Positions 6,549-13,161 of a DNA stretch of 13,161 nt are shown piece after piece; position 1 is the stretch's first letter; each line of letters starts with the position of its first letter. The DNA is from DASSFZ01 sp035693785 (GTDB lineage: Bacteria > Chloroflexota > Anaerolineae > Fen-1058). Location of the stretch: positions 1 through 13,161 of the forward strand of contig DASSFZ010000248.1 of assembly GCA_035693785.1 (NCBI GenBank), in the 5' to 3' direction. The notes beneath the pieces were generated by a model. It had not been told where the DNA came from, ran no database searches, and was given only the letters and a program-made list of their open reading frames with translations. A program made the position numbers and the translations under genes.

Positions 6549-7699
6549 CCAACAGAAACCACATCAAAACCGTGCGATGTTCATCCGACGCCGCCCCAGC
6601 TACGGTCAGGGAGGCAGGTGACCTTGGAGACCTGTTAGGTCTCTTGGCCGAATGGTGGCGCCTGCGCCGCGAGCGGCAGAAGGAGATCGACGAGTCGATC
6701 GCGCGTCACGCCGACACGGAACTGCTGTACGACCAGCCGTACGAAGACAACAAGCGTATCCGCGTGACCGGCCCGTTCACCGTCGAGAGCCTGTCGCCGC
6801 ACCGCGTCCTGGCGGCGGATGAAGAACGTCCCGCCTCGGAAGTCGAGGGGCAGAAAGAGTCGAGCGCCGGCCAGTTCGAGACGATGATCATCGACAACCT
6901 CAAGAAGGCCGGCGTGCAAAACACGATAAGGAACGAGCGCCTCAAGTTCGATCGACTGGAACCGTACGCCGGGGCATGGCTGCACGCAGAAGGCGAGTAC
7001 ACCGAAACGACGCCCTCACCCCCGGCCCCTCTCCCGTCTCGTAAACAGCGCGAGACAGGAGAGGGGAGAGTGCGACGCGTCGCGGTATCGATCGGGCCGG
7101 AGCATGGCACGGTCGGCCCGGAGCAAGTCAAAGAGGCCGCCAAAGAGGCAGTGCTGGGAATCGGTTTTGACCTGCTGGTCGTGTGCGGCTTCGCGTTCGA
7201 TCCGCACGTAACCGAGGAGGCCAAACGCTACGGCAAGCTCACCGTCCTGACCGCGCGCATGAACCCCGACCTGGCGATGGGCGACGAGCTGCTCAAGAAG
7301 ACCGGCGCAGGCAACCTGTTCATGGTCTTCGGCGAGCCGGACCTCGACGTGAAGAGGCAGAAGGACAGCAAGCTCGTCGTGACGATCAAAGGCGTCGACG
7401 TGTACGATCCGACGACCGGCGAGATACGCTCCGCCAGCACCGATGACATCGCCGCCTGGTTCATCGACACGAACTACAACGGCGAGAGTTTCTTCGTCCG
7501 TCACGCCTATTTCACCGGTGCGGGCGATCCGTACGACAAGCTCAAGCGCGCGCTGCGGGCCGAGATCGACGAGGCGGCCGGGTCGGCGCTGTATTCGACC
7601 AGGAGCTACCCGTTCGATCCGCCGGAGACGGGGAAGATTGCGGTGAAGGTGATCAATCACTACGGGGATGAAGTGTTGAAGGTGTATGAGGTAAGGTAG
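6491..7699 (+). pseudogene. 5'-truncated adenine-specific DNA methyltransferase (Mod-like), C-terminal remnant
   Basis: A 402-codon open frame. From about residue 55 (near 6650) it reads like the C-terminal half of large site-specific DNA methyltransferases of the type III-like Mod group: ELLYDQPYED, RVTGPFTVESLSPHR, RVAVSIGPEHGTVGPE, DLLVVCGFAFDPHV, TARMNPDLAMGDELLKKT and a KVINHYGDEVLKVYEV ending. The catalytic N-terminal part with the DPPY and AdoMet-binding motifs is missing. The first ~50 residues have no family resemblance, and an in-frame TAG (6488-6490) directly precedes the ATG, so no methyltransferase activity is expected. A palindromic element is inserted in frame at 7009-7073. The family assignment is from memory of motifs; a separately expressed C-terminal fragment is possible but less likely. 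Confidence 0.65.
7009..7073 (+). repeat. Palindromic GC-rich element inserted in frame within the methyltransferase remnant
   Basis: A 16-bp arm at 7026-7041 (CCCCTCTCCCGTCTCG) is the inverse of 7051-7066 with one mismatch, around a 9-nt loop. It follows a CCCTCACCCCC lead and is translated as TPSPPAPLPSRKQRETGEGR, a low-complexity insert between EGEYTE and RRVAVSIGPE. Elements of this 'PSPPAPLP...GEG' type recur across many bacterial genomes and often sit inside or beside genes. Confidence 0.8.
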
Positions 7700-7776
7700 T
7701 TGTTTGAATGTGTCGGCGGAGGTTGGTACTGGAGGCGTGGGCTAGAGCGTTTCGGCTGGAAAGGACTCCCTGAGAC

Positions 7777-8880
7777 ATGACTGCGATCTGGCGAAATGAT
7801 GGAACAGGCTGGCGTCCTCTCGCGCCAACAGGATTTCCCGACGAAGCGGCGCTCCATTCGCTCGTTGAGCAGGCGCCGCAGTTGCTCCCACTGTCTGGAA
7901 ACCCGCAACTTATCGTCGTCGGTAAAGAAGTGCTGCTCGGCAACGGGTCGGCCGATCTCATCGCGGTTGAGCCGTCCGGCAGGCTAGTCGTGATTGAAGT
8001 GAAGTTGGCCCGCAACGCAGAGGCGCGGCGCGCCGTCGTCGCTCAGGCGCTGACGTACGCCGCCTACTTGCGTGGAATTGCGGCCAGCGACCTGGAAAAG
8101 AACATACTCGGCCGGCACCTTCAACAGCGCAAGTACAAGAGCCTGGCGGAAGCTGTTAAACTGAACGATCAAGAGGGATCGTTCGACCACGACGAGTTCG
8201 CCAAGGGACTGAAGGAGGGTCTCGCTCAAGGATGGTTCCGGATCGTCTTCGTACTTGATGGAGCTCCTGAGGAGCTGGTCCAGCTCGTCGGTTACCTTGA
8301 ATCAATAGCCGACAAACTTATAATCGATCTGGTAACCGTGTCGGCCTACGATGTGGATGGCACGCAGATATTGGTCCCACAGCGTGTTGACGCCGAACGT
8401 CAGCCTGATCAGCATTCTACCCCGCCACCGCGCTCTAAATCGCAGGGTCGATCCGTTCCGGGAGCGGACGATTTCGTTCGAGCCATTGATCAAGCGCCGG
8501 AGAAGCACCACGCAACCCTGCGACGTCTATCCGACTGGGCCATCTCGCTTGAGCGCGAGGGTCTGGTAAAGCTGACCACCTATTACGGCAAGTCAGGGCT
8601 GATGACGTTGCTACCTCGGCTGCTGGCTGACAACGTGGGGCTCGTCACCATCTACTCTGACAAGACTGGCGGTTATTTTCAGATGTGGCGCAGTGTCTTT
8701 GAGCGACGTGCTCCCAACAGCATTGCTCGCGTCGAGGAAATTATCCACCCCGCCAAGATCAGTCAGGGGAATACGGTCCGCGAAATCAGCGATGAATTGC
8801 TCGCTGCACTGACGCAAGCATATCGGGAGGCTGCATTGGGCAAGATTGCGGACACACCAGCAGAGAAGCGGACCGCGTAA
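7777..8880 (+). CDS. DUF91/NucS-like PD-(D/E)XK nuclease-domain protein
   Basis: A 367-aa protein. The N-terminal half has a PD-(D/E)XK core: Glu31 in SLVEQAPQLLP, Asp60 in NGSADLIAVE, and Glu74-x-Lys76 in GRLVVIEVKLARN. The order and spacing, a helix 'E' then 'D-x-I...G-R-x-V-V-I-E-x-K', match DUF91/NucS-type endonuclease domains, which cut mismatched or branched DNA. The rest (residues ~155-200 and ~235-360, including WAISLEREGLVKLTTYYGK and MWRSVFERRAP) is not recognised and may be a substrate or partner domain. A proline/serine-rich linker (~residues 210-228) separates the halves. AGGA at 7762-7765 precedes ATG 7777. It lies between a methyltransferase remnant and the RnlA-like gene, so a defence role is plausible but unproven. 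Confidence 0.72.
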   Translation: MTAIWRNDGTGWRPLAPTGFPDEAALHSLVEQAPQLLPLSGNPQLIVVGKEVLLGNGSADLIAVEPSGRLVVIEVKLARNAEARRAVVAQALTYAAYLRGIAASDLEKNILGRHLQQRKYKSLAEAVKLNDQEGSFDHDEFAKGLKEGLAQGWFRIVFVLDGAPEELVQLVGYLESIADKLIIDLVTVSAYDVDGTQILVPQRVDAERQPDQHSTPPPRSKSQGRSVPGADDFVRAIDQAPEKHHATLRRLSDWAISLEREGLVKLTTYYGKSGLMTLLPRLLADNVGLVTIYSDKTGGYFQMWRSVFERRAPNSIARVEEIIHPAKISQGNTVREISDELLAALTQAYREAALGKIADTPAEKRTA

Positions 8881-8920
8881 TCTGTCGCGGGGTGAGCTGC
8901 GGTACCCTTGACTCAAAGAC

Positions 8921-9049
8921 ATGTACGAGCCAGCCTTCCCCGGCGAGACGGTCCGCGTGTTGAAGGAGAAGGAAGAGAAGCAGTTCGGGGAGTATCGCAC
9001 ACACCGGCTCGTCCTCGAAGTGTGGGATAGGATGTTTGGCAGCATGTGA
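8921..9049 (+). CDS. Short orphan ORF, possible gene remnant
   Basis: A 42-codon frame starting MYEPAFPGETVRVLKEKE and ending LVLEVWDRMFGSM. The charged, non-repetitive sequence looks protein-like rather than random, but an in-frame TGA sits 9 bp before the ATG and no ribosome binding site is evident. It may be a decayed fragment of a larger defence gene or a true small protein. No family recognised. Confidence 0.3.
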   Translation: MYEPAFPGETVRVLKEKEEKQFGEYRTHRLVLEVWDRMFGSM

Positions 9050-9094
9050 GTATGGGCGTGTGTGAAGTCTCTGCGTTGAGCAAGTTTGATGGAC

Positions 9095-9099
9095 GGGAG
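9095..9099 (+). promoter_or_regulatory. Ribosome binding site of the RnlA-RNase HIII fusion gene
   Basis: GGGAG lies 8 bases before ATG 9108 and fits this start. No clear promoter boxes are visible in the preceding ~230 bp. Confidence 0.55.
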
Positions 9100-9107
9100 C
9101 CCCTGCC

Positions 9108-11162
9108 ATGACTGATAAGATGGCTGCGAATCTGGCTGCTTTCGAGCAGTGGTTGACCGAGAAAGGTTGGCGGGTATTCGAGCAGCGAGAAATCGACTAT
9201 GGCCGCCAGGTTACCGTAACCGACGGCGTTAATCGACTGCCGGTCAATTTTTACACATCGGGCGCGATCGTGCCCGGTGGTAAGGCCGGCGACATGAAGA
9301 CGGCTATCACCGAGTGGGCCAATTTGCAACGGTCAGGCCTGGGCACGGCTTTAGCGGGTGAAAAAGGACCTCAGCGCCAGAACCGATCGGCGAAATACCT
9401 CGTCATTCCCGACAATATCGCGAAGATACGCGACGAAGTCGTGGTACACCTGTCGGGCGAAGTCATGTTTCGAGACCCAAGCGGGCCGGCCGAATTCTAT
9501 AGAGTCGAAGTTCGTCGCGACGATCAGCGAGTTACCATCACGCAGTATTCGTCTGGAACTCTACTGGTACAGGGATTGTCCGGCCCACACTTCGATGCCG
9601 TGTGTGAGGCGCTCGACGAGCATCTGGCGCAGTCGTTCTCCGAACGCGCATCGCGGTTCATTCCGGGCAACGACGCTGAACGAGCAGCCGCGACTTCGTA
9701 TCTGGAAAACGCTGACTCGGAAAATGAGGCCGCGCGTTGGCTGTTCGAGCAAATCAGCCGAAACGTTCGAGATTTCTTATTTCCCAATGACAAGCACACG
9801 CTATTGGCGGCAGCCGGTGTGCGGAACGCAGTCCAGCAACTGAAGCAAACACTGCCTGACTATTCAGTGGTGGTGATGCCATTTGCCAAGGCGTATGAGG
9901 GGTTCTTGATTCGACTCGCTGCGTACCTGAACTTGACTGATGAGACCACCCTACGGCAAAAAGCAACCGCCATTGGCGTGGGCGGTTGGCTGGAGGAGAT
10001 AAAGAAACGTCTGCCCGACACCAAGCGATATTCCGAGATCGGCGCTGCGCTTGAGGCTGCGTGGGAGTGCCGCCATAAGGCCGTTCACTCGGACTTTGGA
10101 CATCCACTCGGTGTGTTGAAGACCTTTCAGGAGGCCGAGCAAGAAATCGCTGTGATACTTCGCGCCCTGACGCGCGCCTATCGGGTATTTGTGGAGGAAG
10201 GCGTCGGCCTGCAACCGATTCAGGATACCAAACATGAGCCCAAGTCCACGACAGATCCGCAATTCCAGTGCAAGAACGTGGACCGCGATGCATTGCGCGA
10301 TAAACTGCTTGCAGATGGCTGGCCACTCGTCTCTCAACCAGAGGGACGGAAGAATCTTTGGGAGATCACGCAAAAGCCCGACCTGACCGTGGTTGCGCCG
10401 CGGGCCACAGATGGCTTGGTCGTTATCAGTGGACAGAAGGCGCCTGAGTTTCGTTCACGCTACAGCGATTTTCTGGAGGGCCAATCACCCACAGCCGGCA
10501 GCCGAGGCAAACTTGCGACGGACACTCGCATCGGCGTGGATGAGTCTGGCAAAGGCGATCTGTTCGGACCGTTAGTCGTTGCGGCAGCGGCGCTTGCTCC
10601 TGATACAGAACTTGCACTTGCCCGCTATGGTGTAAGGGACAGCAAATCCCTGTCGGACACACAGATCGTTGAGCTGGCATCGTGGATTCGCAGTCTCTGC
10701 GAGTCGGAAACCCTGGTTTTGATGCCTCCAGAATATAATCTCGCTCACGAGCGACACGGGCGAAACCTCAATCGACTTCTGGCGTGGGGCCATGCCCAGG
10801 TTATCGCCAGGCTGAATAGCCGAGTAAATGCAAGATATGCGATATCGGATCAGTTCGGCGATGAGTCACTGGTTTTGGAAGCACTGTCGACAGAAGGCTG
10901 CACCATTCCTTTGGAGCAGCGCCCTCGGGCAGAGACCGACTTGGCTGTGGCTGCAGCTTCGATCTTGGCGCGCGCAGAGTTTGTGGCAGCCATTGAAGAA
11001 TACACGTCGAAATCTGGCATCGAGATTCCGCTGGGATCGTCTTCGCCACAGGTGAAAGCTGTGGGAATACAAATATACAAACGTTGGGGACGAAAAGGTC
11101 TGGAGCGGATTGCCAAGATGCACTTCAAGACCATAAACGAAATCATCACGGAGAGTGAATAA
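9108..11162 (+). CDS. RnlA-like HEPN ribonuclease fused to RNase HIII
   Basis: A 684-aa multidomain protein. Residues ~10-75 and ~97-175 look like two TBP-like domains; the second contains ITQYSSGTLLVQG, the strand-turn typical of RnlA and RNase HIII N-domains. Residues ~205-365 form an all-helical HEPN domain: LPDYSVVVMP then AYEGFL parallels LPDY...P...EG in E. coli RnlA, and Arg322-His-x3-His327 (RHKAVH) is the R-x4-H active site, equivalent to RHSLFH in RnlA. Residues ~388-460 are a third TBP-like segment. Residues ~472-684 are a full RNase HIII domain: GVDESGKGD (Asp478, Glu479), RDSKSL, SDQFG (Asp581), RAETDLAVAAASILAR (Glu609) and AKMHFKTINEI. The DEDE tetrad is complete. Both nucleases look intact, so it probably cuts RNA and RNA-DNA hybrids. 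It is coupled by overlap to the TPR/cold-shock gene. Fusion order is read directly; function is inferred. Confidence 0.85.
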   Translation: MTDKMAANLAAFEQWLTEKGWRVFEQREIDYGRQVTVTDGVNRLPVNFYTSGAIVPGGKAGDMKTAITEWANLQRSGLGTALAGEKGPQRQNRSAKYLVIPDNIAKIRDEVVVHLSGEVMFRDPSGPAEFYRVEVRRDDQRVTITQYSSGTLLVQGLSGPHFDAVCEALDEHLAQSFSERASRFIPGNDAERAAATSYLENADSENEAARWLFEQISRNVRDFLFPNDKHTLLAAAGVRNAVQQLKQTLPDYSVVVMPFAKAYEGFLIRLAAYLNLTDETTLRQKATAIGVGGWLEEIKKRLPDTKRYSEIGAALEAAWECRHKAVHSDFGHPLGVLKTFQEAEQEIAVILRALTRAYRVFVEEGVGLQPIQDTKHEPKSTTDPQFQCKNVDRDALRDKLLADGWPLVSQPEGRKNLWEITQKPDLTVVAPRATDGLVVISGQKAPEFRSRYSDFLEGQSPTAGSRGKLATDTRIGVDESGKGDLFGPLVVAAAALAPDTELALARYGVRDSKSLSDTQIVELASWIRSLCESETLVLMPPEYNLAHERHGRNLNRLLAWGHAQVIARLNSRVNARYAISDQFGDESLVLEALSTEGCTIPLEQRPRAETDLAVAAASILARAEFVAAIEEYTSKSGIEIPLGSSSPQVKAVGIQIYKRWGRKGLERIAKMHFKTINEIITESE

Positions 11163-11164
11163 TG
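11150..11164 (+). promoter_or_regulatory. Coupled ribosome binding site and TAATG stop-start overlap
   Basis: GGAG at 11150-11153 lies inside the end of the fusion gene, 8 bases before ATG 11162. The stop TAA (11160-11162) shares its last A with that ATG. This implies translational coupling and a fixed ratio of the two proteins. Confidence 0.85.
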
Positions 11165-12442
11165 GCCGAGAACACGCCAGGCTATGACAGCGCAGAAACC
11201 CTGCGCAAAAACGGTCAATACGATCAGGCCGTAGAACAGTTCAGCGCATTGTGGGAACAGAGACCCAGCCCGATGATCGGCTGGCGCTATGCGTTCTGTT
11301 TGCGAAAACTCGGCCGGCTGGAAGACGCTGAGCGAGTGGCGCGATCCGCACTGGAGAAGTTCCCGAATGATAAGTGGACTGCTAACGAGCTGATCTGGGT
11401 GCTATATGACAGAGATCTCAAACCGGCGAAAGAAGAAAGCGACCTGGGTCGCGTGCTTCGTGTGGCCAGCGAAATCATGCCTCTGAACCCCGAGGGACTG
11501 GCGCTGCAGCGAGTGGCACTGGTGGTGATGAAGGTGGCCAAGGGACGCGGCAGGTGGGATGTCGTGCTGGAGTGGGTCAACAAACTCAGGCCGCAAGATT
11601 TGAGCGCTGAACCGGGCCAGTTCGATGGTAAACGCGGAATGTCCGATCGAGAGACATGGTATGTGAACCGGGCACGGGCTTTACTCGAGCTGGGACGCTA
11701 CACCGAAGCGATTGAACAGACGGAAGCCGCGAAGGCGGAATTTCCGGATGACATTTTCCTGGCGCGAACTGCGGCTCTAGCGACAGCCCGGTCGGGCGAT
11801 GTGCAGGCCGGCGCGACAAAGATGCGATCGCTTCTTGCTCATCCCAGGTCAGATTGGTACGTCAAGGCGGACCTCGCCGATCTGGAATTCCAACTAGGTA
11901 ATCATGCCGAGGCTTATCGTCTCCTTTGTGAAGCGGTCCAAAATCCTCAAGATGATCAGTACAAACTGAAGTGTTTTGTAACCATCGCACGAGCCGCTTT
12001 GGCCTTAGGTCAGCCTGTTGTGGCCGCTGAACACATCACACTGGCGAAAGCCATTCGCGCACAGGAAAGCTGGTCGCTACCTGCCGAATTGGTCGATGCT
12101 GAGAGGGAAACTCATGCGGCGTTGGAGGCACAGGGGCAGTCATGGCCTGATATGGATAATGATGTGCGCGAATTGTCGAGGATCTGCCGGAAACGCTGGC
12201 GCGAGGGAGTAACCGCCGGACTCCAACGCAGTCAAGGAACTATTCGATCCATCTCGGAGAACAAGAAGTTCACGTTCATCAGACGAGATGATGGCGAGGA
12301 AGATGTCTTTGTTCTGGTCCGGGACTTGCCGCGCGAGTGTGCCAGAGCAGGTGCCAGAGTGGACTTTGCCTTGAAGAAGAGTTTTGATCGAAAGAAAGGT
12401 AAGGAATCTGTTCAGGCGATTGACGTGCGCTGCCTGCGTTAG
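11162..12442 (+). CDS. TPR protein with C-terminal cold-shock-like domain
   Basis: A 426-aa protein, likely cytoplasmic. The N-terminal two thirds (residues ~8-300) are helical TPR-like repeats, with units such as AETLRKNGQYDQAVEQFSAL, GRLEDAERVARSALEKFP, ARALLELGRYTEAIEQTEAA and LEFQLGNHAEAYRLLCEA. Residues ~357-424 read as an OB-fold cold-shock domain: QGTIRSI, an RNP1-like KFTFI, an RNP2-like DVFVLVRDL, then a GARVDFAL strand and QAIDV at the end. Cold-shock domains bind RNA or single-stranded DNA; TPRs mediate protein contacts. The 1-bp TAATG overlap with the RnlA-RNase HIII gene implies a functional pair, where this protein could guide, sense for, or inhibit the nuclease. It is not an RnlB homologue by eye. 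No signal peptide or membrane segment is seen. Confidence 0.82.
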   Translation: MAENTPGYDSAETLRKNGQYDQAVEQFSALWEQRPSPMIGWRYAFCLRKLGRLEDAERVARSALEKFPNDKWTANELIWVLYDRDLKPAKEESDLGRVLRVASEIMPLNPEGLALQRVALVVMKVAKGRGRWDVVLEWVNKLRPQDLSAEPGQFDGKRGMSDRETWYVNRARALLELGRYTEAIEQTEAAKAEFPDDIFLARTAALATARSGDVQAGATKMRSLLAHPRSDWYVKADLADLEFQLGNHAEAYRLLCEAVQNPQDDQYKLKCFVTIARAALALGQPVVAAEHITLAKAIRAQESWSLPAELVDAERETHAALEAQGQSWPDMDNDVRELSRICRKRWREGVTAGLQRSQGTIRSISENKKFTFIRRDDGEEDVFVLVRDLPRECARAGARVDFALKKSFDRKKGKESVQAIDVRCLR

Positions 12443-12535
12443 AGGAACAGCAGTTCAGGGACGCTGCGCAGTCGGACAAGGCGGCTGGCCGAAGGTGGAG
12501 GCGTGGGAGACGCTTCACGTGTTGTGGATAATGTC

Positions 12536-12539
12536 GGAG
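12536..12539 (+). promoter_or_regulatory. Ribosome binding site of the NERD gene, with a nearby -10-like box
   Basis: GGAG lies 7 bases before ATG 12547. A GATAAT box at 12527-12532 resembles a -10 element but is too close to act comfortably, and no good -35 precedes it. Read it as a ribosome binding site only. Confidence 0.45.
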
Positions 12540-12546
12540 TGCCAAC

Positions 12547-13161
12547 ATGACGGTTGAGCTGTGGATCGGGCAGCCATTTGACACTCAGCACGAGCAGGTT
12601 GCGCTCGCCCGCTTCATGTACGACATGGAACAGCGGCTGGGGCGCAAGCGCGAGATCTACTTCGTCCTCGCCAACTGCCTGGTCGGCGGCAACCAGATCG
12701 ACCTGGTCATCTTGAAACAGAATGCCATCATCGTCGTCGAGTTGAAAGAGTGTCACGAACCGTTTCGGGCGACGGAGAATGGTAAATGGCTGACGCCTTC
12801 AGGGCGCGTGGTCGGTACGGGAAGCGAAAATCCCCTCGAGCAGGTCGGCAGGTATCGCAGACGCTGGATAAACTTCCTGCGACATCGAGGCAGCCGGTTT
12901 CTGTCGCCGGCCAGTCTCCGTGACCTGACGGTCGAGCACGTCACCTCTTTCGTCTGCATCAGTCCCAAACTCCACCCGAGCGTCAACCAGGACATTCCGC
13001 CTCTGCCGTGGTTCCGCTTGACCGGCCTCGATCAAATCGTTGGCCTCCTTGAACAACACTCGAGTGACTTCAAGTTCACAGAAGCCGATTTACGCAGGCT
13101 CATTAAAGACCTGAATCTGCGCAAGCTCGATTCACTCGAATCCGTTGTGTCGCCCGAGGCG
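12547..13161 (+). CDS. NERD-domain (nuclease-related) protein, N-terminal part (runs off the edge)
   Basis: The frame is open from ATG 12547 to the window end (205 codons, no stop). The N-terminus is a NERD domain with a PD-(D/E)XK core: Glu16 in DTQHEQVALARF, then YFVLANCLVGGNQIDLVILKQNAIIVVELKE, with Asp52 and Glu65-x-Lys67 as the metal site. Later residues (GENPLEQ-like SENPLEQVGRYRRRW and the VTSFVCISPK strand) fit the end of the NERD fold. NERD domains usually sit at the N-terminus of larger proteins with a helicase or kinase domain; which one applies here is beyond the edge. GGAG at 12536-12539 supports the start. It lies 104 bp after the TPR/cold-shock gene on the same strand and may share its transcript, but the gap is long enough for its own promoter. 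Confidence 0.85.
   Translation, partial: MTVELWIGQPFDTQHEQVALARFMYDMEQRLGRKREIYFVLANCLVGGNQIDLVILKQNAIIVVELKECHEPFRATENGKWLTPSGRVVGTGSENPLEQVGRYRRRWINFLRHRGSRFLSPASLRDLTVEHVTSFVCISPKLHPSVNQDIPPLPWFRLTGLDQIVGLLEQHSSDFKFTEADLRRLIKDLNLRKLDSLESVVSPEA

Noticed and set aside
7730..7741. 12-mer TGGAGGCGTGGG repeated at 12496-12507, considered as a shared promoter or repeat flanking the cluster
   Set aside because: A 12-bp direct match is expected by chance in 13 kb of GC-rich DNA, and the flanking bases do not match.
1..13161. CRISPR array, tRNA or rRNA gene, transposase or integrase
   Set aside because: None seen. The only regular repeats have 7-bp units without spacers, and no recombinase motifs appear in any long frame.

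Overview
GC-rich bacterial window; every gene I can support lies on the + strand. Two kinds of 7-bp-period repeat hairpins and one GC-rich palindromic insert resemble repeats I associate with Chloroflexota (Anaerolineae-type) genomes, so I lean that way. This is a weak taxonomic inference.

Left part (1-4883), catabolic operon: the 3' end of an IclR-type regulator overlaps a block encoding the lower meta-cleavage pathway. The block holds acetaldehyde dehydrogenase (mhpF), 4-hydroxy-2-oxovalerate aldolase (mhpE), an alpha/beta-hydrolase of the C-C bond hydrolase type and 2-keto-4-pentenoate hydratase (mhpD). A zinc-less MDR oxidoreductase follows. In pathway order the hydrolase opens the ring-fission product, the hydratase and aldolase convert the dienoate to pyruvate plus acetaldehyde, and the dehydrogenase makes acetyl-CoA. 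No ring-cleavage dioxygenase is in view. Inverted arrays of heptamers fill the mhpF/mhpE and hydrolase/mhpD junctions, right up to the next start codon.

Middle (4913-6548): a nucleotidyltransferase-fold gene, about 460 bp with no convincing gene, and a small putative lipoprotein gene.

Right part (about 6500-13161), defence-like cluster: a 5'-truncated adenine DNA methyltransferase remnant carrying an in-frame palindromic insert, a DUF91/NucS-like PD-(D/E)XK nuclease, a 42-codon orphan ORF, then the most interesting unit. That unit is a 684-aa protein fusing an RnlA-like module (TBP-like, TBP-like, HEPN with R-x4-H) to a complete RNase HIII. It is coupled by a TAATG overlap to a TPR protein ending in a cold-shock-like domain. 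E. coli RnlA (RNase LS) is a phage-restricting HEPN toxin whose activity depends on RNase HI, so a direct RnlA-RNase H fusion with a putative nucleic-acid-binding partner is a strong candidate for an undescribed RNA-targeting defence or toxin-antitoxin system. A NERD-domain gene runs off the right edge.
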